A stretch of DNA of 64,000 nucleotides from Allokutzneria sp. A3M-2-11 16 (GCF_024213555.1 NZ_JANAVO010000012.1:1-64000); one strand, 5' to 3'. Counted from the first letter of the stretch, positions 35,135 through 44,174 are shown. The notes: generated by a model from the letters alone, not told the origin. Program-made: numbers and translations.

Positions 35135-36991
35135 ATGACCCGGCTCCAGTGGACGGACCAGTACCGCCTGCGCGTCCCCGCCGATCCGCGCCTGTCACCG
35201 GACGGCCGCACGGTCGTCTACGTGCTGCACCAGGACGACGAGGACGCCGACGAGGCACGCAGCGCGCTGTGGCTCGTCGGCGTCGAAGGCGGCAGGCCGT
35301 GGCAGCTCACCCTCGGCGACGACGACTCCGCGCCGCGCTGGTCCCCGGATGGCAGCTCGGTCGTTTTCCTGCGCAAGCAACAGTTGTGGCTGATGCCGGT
35401 GGACGGTGGTGAGGCGCGGCAGCTGACCTCGCGCAAGCTCGGTGCCGGTTCGGCGCTGTGGCATCCGTCCGGGAAGAAGCTCGCGTTCTGCGCGCCCGCC
35501 GACCTCGGCGGCGAGGACGTCGATCAGGACAAGCGCCGCACGGAGCCGGTGGTCATCGATCGCATCGACTACAAGGCGGACGGCTCCGGCCTCGTGCGGC
35601 AGCTTCGGAACCACCTGTTCGTCCTGGACCTCGCCGAGGACGCGGCGCCGGAGCAGGTGACCTCCGGTGACTTCCACGTGTCCGGCCCGTCGTGGTCGCC
35701 GGACGGCTCGTTGGTCTACTGCGTGACCGATGGCGATGTCACGCCGCGTTCGACGGTGTTCGTCGGGGACCGCCGCATCGAGGGCGGTGACCAGTTGATC
35801 ACCGGCACGTACTGGTCGCCTTCGGGGTTGTTGTTGACCGCGACCGGCGCCAAGTCCACCGGTCATGTGCGTTTGGTCAGTTCCTCCCTCGATTCCCTGA
35901 CGCCGGGCTTCGACCGCAACGTGATACCTGGTGGGCCTGGGTATCCCGGTGCCGCGCCGCAAGCTCTTGGTTCTTCTGTCGTGTTCGCGGCCCGGGATCG
36001 GGGGTGCACGCACATCTACTCGGTGCCCGCGTCCGGCGGTACTCCGCGCAAGATCATCGGCTCGCCGTCCACCGTGATCAGCGGACTGTCCGTTGTGGAC
36101 TCTCTGCTGTGTTATGTGGAGTCGAGCCCTTCGTCCGCCGGTGATGTCTTTGTGACCACTGTGGACGGTTCTCCTCGTCGACTGACCGACTACCGGCTGC
36201 ACGACGTTTCGCTGTTCGAGCCGTCACCGGTGTCGTTCACGGTCACGGACGGCACTTCGGTGCACGGGTGGCTGTTGCGCGATCCTTCGGCGACCTCGCC
36301 GGGGCCGTTGCTGCTCGACATCCACGGCGGCCCGCACAACGCGTGGTCTCCGGTGTTCGATGGAAAGCACTTCTACCACCAGGTTCTGGTGTCCAAAGGG
36401 TGGTCGGTGCTTCTGCTCAACCCGCGGGCGAGCGACGGCTACGGCTCCTCGTACTTCACCGCGGGGCTCGGCGGATGGGGCGTTGCCGATCAACAGGACT
36501 TCGTCGATCCGGTTCGGTCGTTGATCTCGTCGGGGATCGCGTCCTCCGTCGCGGTGTGCGGCTACAGCTACGGCGGTTTCGCGACGTGCTGGCTCACCGC
36601 CCACACCGACCTGTTCGCGGCGGCGGTCGCCGGGGGTTGTGTGTCCGATCTGACGAGCATGTACGGAACTTCGGACGCCGGGCACTTCATCGGCTCGCGG
36701 GAGTTGCGCGCCCTGCCGCACTCCGATCCCGATGCATTGGCCGCGCAGAACCCGATCGCGTCCGTGCACCGCGTTGAGACTCCGACCTTGTTGCTGCACG
36801 GGGAAAACGACGATCGCTGTCCGATCGGCCAGGCGGAGCAGTGGTTCACCGCGCTGCGCGTTCGCGGAGTGCCGACGCGGCTCGTCCGCTACCCCGGCGC
36901 GAGCCACCTGTTCGTGCTCGTCGGTCGGCCGTCGCACCGCCTGGACTACAACCGCAGGATCGCGGAGTGGGTCGAGGAGCACGCGCGGTGA
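35135..36991 (+). CDS. S9-family serine peptidase (acylaminoacyl-peptidase/prolyl oligopeptidase type)
   Basis: A 618-residue protein with an N-terminal beta-propeller (repeats such as RLSPDGRTVVYV, RWSPDGSSVVFL and SWSPDGSLVYCV) and a C-terminal alpha/beta hydrolase. The nucleophile is Ser478 in GYSYGGF, the acid is one of Asp559/Asp560 in ENDDRCP, and the base is His591 in GASHLF. It cleaves short or N-blocked peptides in the cytoplasm. ATG 35135 is preferred; TAGCGT lies about 8 nt upstream, consistent with a nearly leaderless transcript. It is followed with a GTGA overlap by a GNAT and a racemase-type enolase, suggesting that peptides are processed and freed residues remodelled. Confidence 0.88.
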   Translation: MTRLQWTDQYRLRVPADPRLSPDGRTVVYVLHQDDEDADEARSALWLVGVEGGRPWQLTLGDDDSAPRWSPDGSSVVFLRKQQLWLMPVDGGEARQLTSRKLGAGSALWHPSGKKLAFCAPADLGGEDVDQDKRRTEPVVIDRIDYKADGSGLVRQLRNHLFVLDLAEDAAPEQVTSGDFHVSGPSWSPDGSLVYCVTDGDVTPRSTVFVGDRRIEGGDQLITGTYWSPSGLLLTATGAKSTGHVRLVSSSLDSLTPGFDRNVIPGGPGYPGAAPQALGSSVVFAARDRGCTHIYSVPASGGTPRKIIGSPSTVISGLSVVDSLLCYVESSPSSAGDVFVTTVDGSPRRLTDYRLHDVSLFEPSPVSFTVTDGTSVHGWLLRDPSATSPGPLLLDIHGGPHNAWSPVFDGKHFYHQVLVSKGWSVLLLNPRASDGYGSSYFTAGLGGWGVADQQDFVDPVRSLISSGIASSVAVCGYSYGGFATCWLTAHTDLFAAAVAGGCVSDLTSMYGTSDAGHFIGSRELRALPHSDPDALAAQNPIASVHRVETPTLLLHGENDDRCPIGQAEQWFTALRVRGVPTRLVRYPGASHLFVLVGRPSHRLDYNRRIAEWVEEHAR

Positions 36992-37653
36992 TCGTCTCGC
37001 TGACCGAAGTGGAGCAGTTCGACCAGGTCGCCGCGCTCTTCGGCGAGATCTGGTCCCTCGACATCGCCGCGTCACCGGTTCCCGCGGAGCTGATGTGCGC
37101 GCTCCAGCTCACCGGGAACTACGTCGCCGGTGCATACGCCGGTTCGGAGTTGGTCGGTGCGGCAGTGGGCTTCTTCGACTCCTCCGGTGCCCTGCACTCG
37201 CACGTCGCGGGTGTCCGGGCATCCGCGCGAGGACGCGGTGTCGGGCTCGCACTCAAGCTGCACCAACGGGATTGGGCGCTCGCGCGGGGGATCACGAAGA
37301 TCCACTGGACCTTCGACCCGCTGGTCCGCCGCAACGCGCACTTCAACCTCGTGAAGCTCGGCGCGCGGCCCGTGCGCTACCTGCCGAACTTCTACGGGCC
37401 GATCGGGGAGGGGGAGAGCGACCGGTTCCTGGTCGAGTGGTCGCTGACGTCCTCGCCTCCGCCCGTCGTCGGTCCCTCTCTGACCATCGCCTTGCCCGCT
37501 GACATCGAGGCGTTGCGGCTTTCGGATCCCGCGTCGGCGCTCCGCTGGCGTCTTGCCGTGCGTGAGGCGGTCGAGTTGGCGTTCGCGGAGGGCTACGCCG
37601 TGACCGGGATGACCCCGGACGGTTCGTACGTGTTGACCCTGGAGGCGGAGTGA
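36988..37653 (+). CDS. GNAT-family N-acyltransferase, candidate amino-acid N-succinyltransferase
   Basis: A 221-residue GNAT protein. The acyl-CoA-binding segment is SHVAGVRASARGRGVGLALK (R/Q-x-x-G-x-G/A type), followed by WTFDPLVRRNAHFNLVKLG and YLPNFYG. This set of motifs is seen in acyltransferases encoded next to N-succinylamino-acid racemases. GTG 36988 overlaps the peptidase stop, and the enolase gene overlaps its own stop. In Geobacillus an analogous GNAT succinylates D-amino acids before racemisation and desuccinylation. The same role is proposed here from context. Confidence 0.8.
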   Translation: MIVSLTEVEQFDQVAALFGEIWSLDIAASPVPAELMCALQLTGNYVAGAYAGSELVGAAVGFFDSSGALHSHVAGVRASARGRGVGLALKLHQRDWALARGITKIHWTFDPLVRRNAHFNLVKLGARPVRYLPNFYGPIGEGESDRFLVEWSLTSSPPPVVGPSLTIALPADIEALRLSDPASALRWRLAVREAVELAFAEGYAVTGMTPDGSYVLTLEAE

Positions 37654-38747
37654 AGCTCGAAGGCGTGGAGCTGCGCAGGATCAAGATGCCGCTGCGGACC
37701 CCGTTCCGGACGTCCTTCGGCACCGAGCACGAGCGCGATGTGTTGCTGCTGCGCGCGGTCACCACCGAGTCCGAGGGATGGGGCGAGTGCGTCGCGATGT
37801 CCTCGCCGCTGTACTCGGCGGAGTACGTGTCCGGCGCAGCGTCGGTGATCAAGCGCTTCCTGCTCCCCGCCTTGACCTCTTGTGACGCTGCCCAGGCGTC
37901 GCAGGCCATGTCGCGCTTCAAAGGCCACCCGATGGCGAAGGCCGCGGTGGAGATGGCGTTGCTGGACGCGCAGTTGCGGGCCTCGGGGATGTCCTTCGGC
38001 ACGTACCTCGGCGCTGTCCGTTCCCGTGTCCCGGCCGGGGTTTCGGTCGGTATCGCCCCTGACATCCCCTCGCTGCTGTCCACAGTGGAGGGATTCTTGG
38101 CGGCGGGGTACCAGCGGATCAAGCTCAAGATCGAGCCGGGATGGGACGTCGCTCCGGTGCGCGCTGTCCGTGCGCAGTTCGGTGACGACGTGCTGCTCCA
38201 GGTCGACGCCAACGCGGCCTACACCTTGGCCGACGCCCGCCACCTGGCGCAGCTCGATTCGTTTGACCTGCTGATGATCGAGCAGCCGCTCGCCGAGGAC
38301 GATCTGCGGGATCATGCTTCACTGGCTCGGCTGTTGCGAACGCCTTTGTGTTTGGACGAGTCCATTGTTTCCGCCAAGGCCGCTGCTTTTGCTCTTTCGC
38401 TCGGGGCTTGTCAGGTTGTGAATGTGAAGCCTGGGCGGGTCGGTGGGTATTTGGAGGCTCGGCGGGTGCACGATGTTTGTGCGGCCCATGGTGTGCCTGT
38501 GTGGTGTGGGGGAATGTTGGAGACCGGGCTCGGGCGGGCGGCCAATGTGGCTTTGGCCGCGTTGCCGGGGTTTGTGTTGCCTGGGGATACTTCGGCTTCT
38601 GATCGGTATTATGTGGAGGATGTTACGGAGCCTTTTGTTTTGGAGGACGGGCATGTGCGGGTGCCTGGTGGGGCGGGGTTGGGGGTTGCGCCGGATGGTG
38701 AGGTGTTGGCTTCGCGGACGACGTGGGTGGAGTGGGTGCCGGTGTAG
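37650..38747 (+). CDS. N-succinylamino-acid racemase / o-succinylbenzoate synthase-like enolase
   Basis: A 365-residue enolase-superfamily protein of the MLE/OSBS subgroup. The acid-base lysines are Lys158 and Lys160 in IKLKIEPG and Lys260 in NVKPGRVGG. Metal ligands are Asp186 (QVDAN), Glu211 (MIEQPL) and Asp236 (LDES). Many actinomycete members catalyse both menaquinone OSBS and N-succinylamino-acid racemisation. Linkage to a GNAT and a peptidase, with no menaquinone genes nearby, favours the racemase role. GTG 37650 overlaps the GNAT stop. From about 38345 the coding strand becomes very C-poor and G/T-rich up to the hairpin repeat just after the stop. Confidence 0.88.
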   Translation: MKLEGVELRRIKMPLRTPFRTSFGTEHERDVLLLRAVTTESEGWGECVAMSSPLYSAEYVSGAASVIKRFLLPALTSCDAAQASQAMSRFKGHPMAKAAVEMALLDAQLRASGMSFGTYLGAVRSRVPAGVSVGIAPDIPSLLSTVEGFLAAGYQRIKLKIEPGWDVAPVRAVRAQFGDDVLLQVDANAAYTLADARHLAQLDSFDLLMIEQPLAEDDLRDHASLARLLRTPLCLDESIVSAKAAAFALSLGACQVVNVKPGRVGGYLEARRVHDVCAAHGVPVWCGGMLETGLGRAANVALAALPGFVLPGDTSASDRYYVEDVTEPFVLEDGHVRVPGGAGLGVAPDGEVLASRTTWVEWVPV

Positions 38748-38796
38748 CTTCCTGCTTGTGTGGCTGGGCTTCCAGCTCGCGCCGGTACCAGCGCGT

Positions 38797-38915
38797 GGGG
38801 TCGGCTTGACCTGGGGACCCCTTGCGCGTGCCCTTGGGCCTCTCGGGGGCACGGGATGAAACCCCGGCCCTCGCGACAAGCGTATGGCACGCGCACCCCA
38901 GGTAAAGCCGACCCC
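38797..38915 (+). repeat. 119-nt hairpin of 13E12-like element (copy B)
   Basis: The outer arms GGGGTCGGCTTGACCTGGGG (38797-38816) and CCCCAGGTAAAGCCGACCCC (38896-38915), with the inner TGCGCGTGCC/GGCACGCGCA pair, are the same as in copy A. The length is identical (119 nt) and the loop sequence is almost the same. Changes relative to copy A (for example GGGGA versus GGGGG after the first arm, and GCGACAAG versus GCGGAAAG) leave the stems intact. Confidence 0.85.
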
Positions 38916-38993
38916 GATTTCCAGCGGCGGCTCGCTTTCGCTGGAACTTGCTTTTCGGACGCCTGGGAATTCATCCTTTAGGGCCATGATCCA

Positions 38994-39015
38994 CTATTAT
39001 TGTGCGATAGAATAG
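38994..39015. promoter_or_regulatory. Dyad overlapping the DUF222-HNH leader (copy B)
   Basis: CTATTATT (38994-39001) faces AGAATAG (39009-39015), ending 4 nt before the ATG at 39020. The placement is identical in copy A. The shared outer pairing CTATT/AATAG with diverged centres supports selection on the dyad. Confidence 0.4.
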
Positions 39016-39019
39016 AGGC

Positions 39020-40156
39020 ATGTTCCCTGTAGATCCCGACCATAAACTGATGGTCTCCTTCACCGCGATGGGGAAAGCGTCGGCGGACTTCGCGGTCGTG
39101 TTGATGGAGTATGTCGCTGAGCTTGAACTATGTGATCGTGAGTTCGCCGAAGAAACCCTCATGCGACTACTAGCGGTCTCGAAGACGAAGGCCGCCCGGC
39201 TCCTGCAACGCGCGGAAGACCTGACCGGTCGGCCTGTGGTGTTGCGGGCGCTGGCCGAAGGCCGCGTCGACGAGGGCAAAGCGTTGATGATCGTGGACCT
39301 GCTCTCCACCCTATCTGCGGTGCATGCCGCGATCGCTGAGCAGGACTTCCTCGCCTTCGCCGAGACCCACAACTACACCGCGACTCGTCGGCATGCGGTG
39401 CGGTTCATCACCAAGCTGGACCCGAAGGCCGCCGAGCGCAGGCACCGGGAGAAGCGGAAGCAGAGGTTGGTGGAGAAGATCCCCCAAGACGACGGCATGT
39501 GCCTGCTGCGCATGTTCTTCCCCGCCCTGCAAGCCTCCCTGATCTACGACCGCATCGACCGCATCGCCAGAGCCCTACCCAAGGATCACCGCACCTTGGA
39601 TCAGAAACGGGCCGATGTCACCATGGATGTGTTGATGGGTAAGGAAACCGGTGCACCCCAAGGCCAGGTGACCGTCTACCTCACCATGCCCATGGGCTCG
39701 TTCCTGGGCATGAGCAACGAGCCCGCCATCCTCCACGGTCACGGACCACTGCCCGCGAAGATCGCCCGAGATGTCGCGGCGGGAGGGATCTGGAAACGCA
39801 TCCTCACCGACCCGGTCACCGGGATCGCCGAGGACGTCACCACCTACCGGCCCTCAGCCAAGCAGCGTGAGTTGATCCACGCCCGCTACCCCACCTGCAC
39901 CGCCATCGGCTGCAACAGGCCCGCCCACCGCTGCGATCTGGATCACTGTTGCCCCTTCGACGGCACCAACACCACCATCGACAACCTCCGGCCGAAATGC
40001 AGGCGCCACCACCGGATGAAGCACGAATCCAACTGGAGCTGCGAAAACCTGCCGGACGGGCGGCACGTGTGGACGACACCGAACGGGAAGACCTCGGAGA
40101 CGGAAGCGGAGCCGATCGCGGAACCGGCACCGTTCGACGAGCCCGCGCCGTTCTAG
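39020..40156 (+). CDS. DUF222 / HNH endonuclease family protein (13E12 type), copy B
   Basis: A 378-residue sister of the protein at 11977-13113, with the same DUF222 region and the same HNH core (HRCDLDHCCPFDGTNTT, KCRRHHRMKH). Differences are scattered (for example Y13S, Q33E, I46T, N251G) and mostly conservative, and no stop or indel has arisen. Both copies therefore look functional and recently related. The hairpin leader and dyad precede it as in copy A. Confidence 0.9.
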   Translation: MFPVDPDHKLMVSFTAMGKASADFAVVLMEYVAELELCDREFAEETLMRLLAVSKTKAARLLQRAEDLTGRPVVLRALAEGRVDEGKALMIVDLLSTLSAVHAAIAEQDFLAFAETHNYTATRRHAVRFITKLDPKAAERRHREKRKQRLVEKIPQDDGMCLLRMFFPALQASLIYDRIDRIARALPKDHRTLDQKRADVTMDVLMGKETGAPQGQVTVYLTMPMGSFLGMSNEPAILHGHGPLPAKIARDVAAGGIWKRILTDPVTGIAEDVTTYRPSAKQRELIHARYPTCTAIGCNRPAHRCDLDHCCPFDGTNTTIDNLRPKCRRHHRMKHESNWSCENLPDGRHVWTTPNGKTSETEAEPIAEPAPFDEPAPF

Positions 40157-40207
40157 GACGGTCGGCTTCATTGACCGTGGAGTGCAGCTCGACGGTCAGG
40201 TCGTCGT

Positions 40208-40283
40208 CTAGGTCGTGTCTCGAAGTCATTGCCACTCGTTGATCGCTGCGACTGTGACGGTGGCCTCGTAGCGGACGGCGAGC
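40208..40283 (-). repeat. Left 76-bp inverted remnant of an IS5-type transposase end
   Basis: The minus strand encodes DKLAVRYEATVTVAAINEW, the C-terminal end of IS5-family DDE transposases. The terminal CTAGGTCGTGTCTCGAAGTCA (40208-40228) is the likely element end. The segment is repeated in inverted orientation at 41362-41437 with about one mismatch. Upstream transposase sequence is recognisable for a short distance only (VECGINRL in another frame, near 40330-40350), showing a frameshift. Confidence 0.75.
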
Positions 40284-40807
40284 TTGTCATGCCTTGTCGC
40301 GACTGCACGGTTGCGTTGAGTCGGTTGATCCCGCACTCCACGGCTGGCGCTGTTTGTCGGACCGCCGGAAGCTGGCTTGAGTAAGCGGAGAAACCGATCA
40401 GGGTGTACGCAGCCGAACGTCGTTGACGAACACGTGCGGAGCTTTCGCACCGGGCTGGAGCAGGGGGCACGTGGTCGACACCCCCCTTCGTGCGTGAACC
40501 AACCCACGATGTCGTCGAACGTGCGGAGCGCGCGTTCGTGGTCGGGCACGCACGTGGCGTCGTGGGTGTCTTCCATTCGTCGGAGGTGCAGTACCTCTAC
40601 AACAGGAGACCGGTTCACCTACCCACTCTTCGACGAGCAGCGAGCCGTGACGTACTCCTGGTCCCCCGATACCGTGTAGCCGACGGCCATGCTCAAGGGC
40701 TCGGCACCGGCACAGATGGCGTCAGCCAGAGACCACCTCTACGCCTTCTGGCCTGGTTGTAGACCACGTGTCGCCGACCAGGGCCGAACGAGTGAATAGG
40801 AGCGGGT
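40284..40807. other. Degraded intergenic DNA between IS remnant and SnoaL-like gene
   Basis: A 524-nt stretch with no convincing gene. The first 80 nt hold more transposase debris on the minus strand (CGINRL, then a frame break). The rest has short open frames on both strands with no family resemblance and lower GC than the surroundings. AGGAG at about 40799-40803 serves the next gene. Confidence 0.5.
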
Positions 40808-41209
40808 ATGACCGACGATGTGGCCAGCCAAGTGATCAAGGCTGAGCAGGATCGGATCCAATGTCTCCTCGACGTGGATCGCGGCACCTACGACCGCTTG
40901 CACGCTGCGGAGTACCGGTTGTGCAACCCGACCGGCACCGTGTGGACGAAGGCCGAATACCTGGATCTCCTCACCACCGGGCGGGTCGCCTACCGGGAAC
41001 TGGGGCTGACCGGCGACGTGGACGCCATCGTCGGCACCGACGTCGTCGTCCTCCGCTACCGGTGCGTTATCGAACTCACCGTCGACGGCGCGTACATCCC
41101 GCGGCACGAGGCCTGGCACACCGACGTCTACACCAATGCCAGCGGCACGTGGCGTTGTGTCTGGTCGCAAGCCACCGGCATCATGGACCTTCCGTTGGCC
41201 GCACCCTGA
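40808..41209 (+). CDS. SnoaL-like / DUF4440 nuclear-transport-factor-2 fold protein
   Basis: A 133-residue protein with the NTF2-like pattern: an N-terminal helix (VIKAEQDRIQCLLDVDRGTYDRLH), AAEYRLCNPTGTVWTKAEYLDLL, the strand DVDAIVGTDVVVLRYRCVIEL, and a final HTDVYTNASGTWRCVWSQATG. This fold hosts small-molecule isomerases, hydratases and stress proteins of unknown role. It lies between two inverted IS5-type remnants, so it may be cargo. AGGAG lies 5-9 nt before ATG 40808. Confidence 0.72.
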   Translation: MTDDVASQVIKAEQDRIQCLLDVDRGTYDRLHAAEYRLCNPTGTVWTKAEYLDLLTTGRVAYRELGLTGDVDAIVGTDVVVLRYRCVIELTVDGAYIPRHEAWHTDVYTNASGTWRCVWSQATGIMDLPLAAP

Positions 41210-41361
41210 CCCAGCACGAGGAAGGCGCGGACCGTGGGTTCGTCGTGGAGCAGGCCCTGGTAGTGCGACCTAGCGGACCGGCATAACGTGCCGCTGGGCC
41301 TGGCTGGTCCCAGCAAGTATCGACGGCGGCCTGGTTGCCGTGGTGGTGCTGACCTGGATCG

Positions 41362-41437
41362 GCTCGCCGTCCGCTACGAGGCCACCGTCACAGTCGCAGC
41401 GATCAACGAGTGGCTATGACTTCGAGACACGACCTAG
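41362..41437 (+). repeat. Right 76-bp inverted remnant of an IS5-type transposase end
   Basis: The plus strand encodes LAVRYEATVTVAAINEWL and a stop, then ACTTCGAGACACGACCTAG. It is the inverted partner of 40208-40283. The coding sequence upstream of it (41210-41361) shows no transposase continuation. The whole interval 41210-41550 otherwise contains nothing I can identify. Confidence 0.75.
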
Positions 41438-41550
41438 CTTGAGTTTCAACGTCTGGGTGGTTGGCCAGCACCCTGGTTGATCATTCCTCTTGCGACAGAG
41501 GGAAGATCGAGCCAAGGGCTTCAGTTGATCAATGTGCACCGCCTGCTGGG

Positions 41551-42897
41551 TCAGCCGATCCGGGGGAGCAACCGGCCACTGACGAAGACGAACCCGGCGG
41601 GCCCGCCCTCGCTGACGAACACGTAGACGTCGTGCCTGCCGAGCGGTCCGGGCTCCAGCGTGATCAGGCGGTGCTCGTCCAGCCGCACCAGCTCCCGGAC
41701 GATCGGCTCGGGCATGGTCGCCCGCAGCTCCGGCGCCTCCGCGGACATGCGGGCACTGGCCCGTCCGGACCCGTCGACGGAGATCTCCAACCGGTACGCG
41801 GCCGAACTGTAGGTCCCGGTGACGATCCCCGCGTCCACCGGCCCAGGCGCAGCAGGCGGGCGCTCCGGGGCCGGGAGCCGGACCGGGGCCAGCTCGCCGA
41901 GCACGTGGCCGAGGACCTCGTCGGCGAACGGCCCCACGGTCCCGCCGTTGGTCAGCACGGCGACCGCGACCCCGGCCTGCGGCACCACGCGCAGGAAAGC
42001 GGCCTGGCCCATGGTCCCGCCGTCGTGGCCGAGCACCCGCGCTCCGTCCCAGTCGAAGGACGCCCAACCCGGACCCCAGTGCCTGGCGAAGGAACCGATG
42101 TCCGGAACGTCCACATCGGACTCCCACAGGGTGGTGAGCGCGGCCTCGGACAACAGCTCGCTCCCCTCGAGGTGCGCGGCGGCGAAGCCGACCAGCGACC
42201 GCGCGGTCATGCTGAGCAGCGACCCGGCCGGGGCGATCGACGCGGGCAGGCTCCACACCGGCGCGGGCCCCACGCCCTCGATGTGCCCCAGGGCCGTCCG
42301 GTACAGCAACGCCTCCTCGGGGATCGTGGCCACGTGCGTCAGCTTCAGCCGATCCGCGATGCGCTCCCGCACGACCGCGTGGAAAGGCTTGCCGCGCAAC
42401 ACTTCCACCAGTCTGCCGAGGATCACGTAGCCGGAGTTGCAGTAGGAGAACCCGGTGCCGGGCGGCATGGTCTGCGCCAGTCGGGGCACCACGGTCTCGA
42501 CGTAGGCCGAGATCGCGTCGTCGCCCCGCGTGGTCGGCGTGACGACGTCGCCGTCCAAACCGCTGGTGTGGTTGAGCAGCTGGCGGACGGTGACCCGGTC
42601 ATCGGGCAGCCGGAGGTCCGGCAGGTGCTCGGTGACCGGATCGCCCAGGCTGATCACTCGCTCGTCGACCAGTTGCATGACGAGCGCGGCCGTCCACAGC
42701 TTGGTGATCGAGCCGATCTGGAACAGCGAGTCGGTCGTCGCCGCGACCCCGGTGCCCCGGTTCAGCACGCCCGCGGCCACGTCCACGATCTCGCCGTCGG
42801 CCAGCACCGCGACCGCGGCGCCGGGCACACCGTGCTTGTCGATCAGCCTCGGCACCTCGTCGGCGAGCCACGCCCGGATCCGCTTCATGAACGTCAC
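41551..42897 (-). CDS. Serine beta-lactamase-like hydrolase (S12/class C family)
   Basis: A 448-residue protein of the penicillin-binding-protein/esterase superfamily. Ser63 and Lys66 form SITK, the YxN element is YCNSG near residue 153, and HDGGTMG stands in for KTG. A C-terminal beta-barrel-like extension (about 350-448) is typical of D-aminopeptidase or esterase relatives. No signal peptide is seen, which argues against a periplasmic beta-lactamase and for an intracellular esterase or peptidase. The start could be GTG 42897 or ATG 42888. Confidence 0.85.
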   Translation of the reverse strand: MTFMKRIRAWLADEVPRLIDKHGVPGAAVAVLADGEIVDVAAGVLNRGTGVAATTDSLFQIGSITKLWTAALVMQLVDERVISLGDPVTEHLPDLRLPDDRVTVRQLLNHTSGLDGDVVTPTTRGDDAISAYVETVVPRLAQTMPPGTGFSYCNSGYVILGRLVEVLRGKPFHAVVRERIADRLKLTHVATIPEEALLYRTALGHIEGVGPAPVWSLPASIAPAGSLLSMTARSLVGFAAAHLEGSELLSEAALTTLWESDVDVPDIGSFARHWGPGWASFDWDGARVLGHDGGTMGQAAFLRVVPQAGVAVAVLTNGGTVGPFADEVLGHVLGELAPVRLPAPERPPAAPGPVDAGIVTGTYSSAAYRLEISVDGSGRASARMSAEAPELRATMPEPIVRELVRLDEHRLITLEPGPLGRHDVYVFVSEGGPAGFVFVSGRLLPRIG

Positions 42898-43001
42898 CGT
42901 AGGGGACCGCTCGCCCCAGGATCTCCGTGCTGGAGCACGAAATCACCCGATGCGGATGGTGGCGGCGGACGAAACCGCCCGGATCACCGGCAAAGGTCGC
43001 C

Positions 43002-44174
43002 TCACTGGGTGGCGTAGTGCGTGCGCGCCAGCACCAGCCGGGCCGCCCCGGTCGCCACCTGGTCCGGGTCGAGCCCCGCCAGCGAGACGACCACCGACTC
43101 ACCCTCCTGTTCGTGCAGCGCGCGGGAGACCTCGTCCAGGTAGATCTCCGAGCAGTCCCGCAGCGCCCGCCCGCCGAGCAGCACCACGTCGATGTCCAGC
43201 AACGCCACCAGGTCCGCCGCGGCGACGCCGAGCGTGCGGGCCGCCGTGGCCAGCTCCCGCCTGGCATCGGGGTCGCCGTCCCGGGCCGCCGCGCAGACCG
43301 CGGTGAAGCGCGCCCCGGCCTCGGGCGTCCACACGACGGCCTCGTCCGCCGAGCGCGCGCCGCCGCCGATCGTGGCCGGACCGCACAGCGCCTCGACGCA
43401 GCCCCGCCTGCCGCAGGCGCACAGCGGCCCGTCGACGCTCAGCGTGGTGTGCCCGAACTCGCCCGCGTTGGTCCGCGCGCCGCGGTGGATCCGCCCGCCG
43501 AGCACCAGGCCCGCGCCGATACCGGTGCCCACGTAGACCAGCGCGGCGTCGTTGAGCGTGTCGCCGCGATCCCAGTTCTCCGCCAGGATCGCGGTGTTGG
43601 TGTCCTTGTCCACCAGCACGGGCAGCCCGGTGCGCTCGGCGGCCAGCTCCGCGAGCGGCACCTTGTCCCAGCCCGGCAGGTGGGTCGCGCCCAGCACCGT
43701 TCCGGTGGTGTGGTCCAGCGGTCCGGGCAGGCCGATGCCGAGACCGGTGATCTCGGCCGGGGCCTGCTCCGCCACCATCTCGGCGACCATGTCCGCGAGC
43801 ATGCCCACCGCGGTCTCCGGCTCCAGCGGGGTCCGTTCGTAGGTGCGGGCCCGGCTCGCCACCACCTCGCCGGTCAGGTCGACGAGCACCAGGCGCAGCT
43901 CGTCGCGGTCGATGTGCGCGCCGAGCGCGTGCCTGGCCGAGCCGACCAGCCGCAGCATCGTCCTGGGCTTGCCCCGGCCGTGCACCTCGCGGCGCCCCTC
44001 GCGGACCAGGCCGTCGGCCAGCAACCGTGCGATGATCTTCGAGATCGCCTGGCCGGTGAGCCCCGTGTGCTCGGCGACCTGGACCCGGCTCAGCTCCCCG
44101 CTGCGCCGGACCAGGGAGAGCACGAGGGCGGAGTTGTGGTCCCGGACCACGTCGAGGTTCACGCCTGCAGCCAC
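43002..44174 (-). CDS. ROK-family transcriptional regulator
   Basis: A 390-residue protein with an N-terminal winged helix (about 15-75: LSRVQVAEHTGLTGQAISKII) fused to a ROK domain. The ROK domain has DLTGEVV, IGLPGPLD, GTGIGAGLVLGG, and the zinc/ROK signature CACGRRGCVE around residue 260. ROK repressors sense sugars or sugar phosphates. It is divergent from an oxidoreductase of the Gfo/Idh/MocA family, and an AT-rich dyad lies between them, so it probably controls that gene and itself. GTG 44174 is the start. Confidence 0.9.
   Translation of the reverse strand: MAAGVNLDVVRDHNSALVLSLVRRSGELSRVQVAEHTGLTGQAISKIIARLLADGLVREGRREVHGRGKPRTMLRLVGSARHALGAHIDRDELRLVLVDLTGEVVASRARTYERTPLEPETAVGMLADMVAEMVAEQAPAEITGLGIGLPGPLDHTTGTVLGATHLPGWDKVPLAELAAERTGLPVLVDKDTNTAILAENWDRGDTLNDAALVYVGTGIGAGLVLGGRIHRGARTNAGEFGHTTLSVDGPLCACGRRGCVEALCGPATIGGGARSADEAVVWTPEAGARFTAVCAAARDGDPDARRELATAARTLGVAAADLVALLDIDVVLLGGRALRDCSEIYLDEVSRALHEQEGESVVVSLAGLDPDQVATGAARLVLARTHYATQ

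Larger units (their letters stand above)
38750..40156 (+). mobile_element. 13E12-like repeat element (copy B) with DUF222-HNH gene
   Basis: Near-identical to the unit at 11687-13113 in both the noncoding leader (GGGCTTCCAGC tail, 119-nt hairpin, AT-rich dyad) and the gene. It inserts directly after the racemase-type enolase and is followed by IS5-type remnants. Homology to copy A ends at the gene's stop codon. Two full copies and one partial copy in 64 kb suggest a high-copy genomic repeat comparable to mycobacterial REP13E12. Confidence 0.7.

Noticed and set aside
40377-40762. Small open frames in the gap before the SnoaL-like gene
   Set aside because: They overlap each other in different frames, have no family resemblance or ribosome sites, and lie in visibly degraded DNA beside transposase debris.
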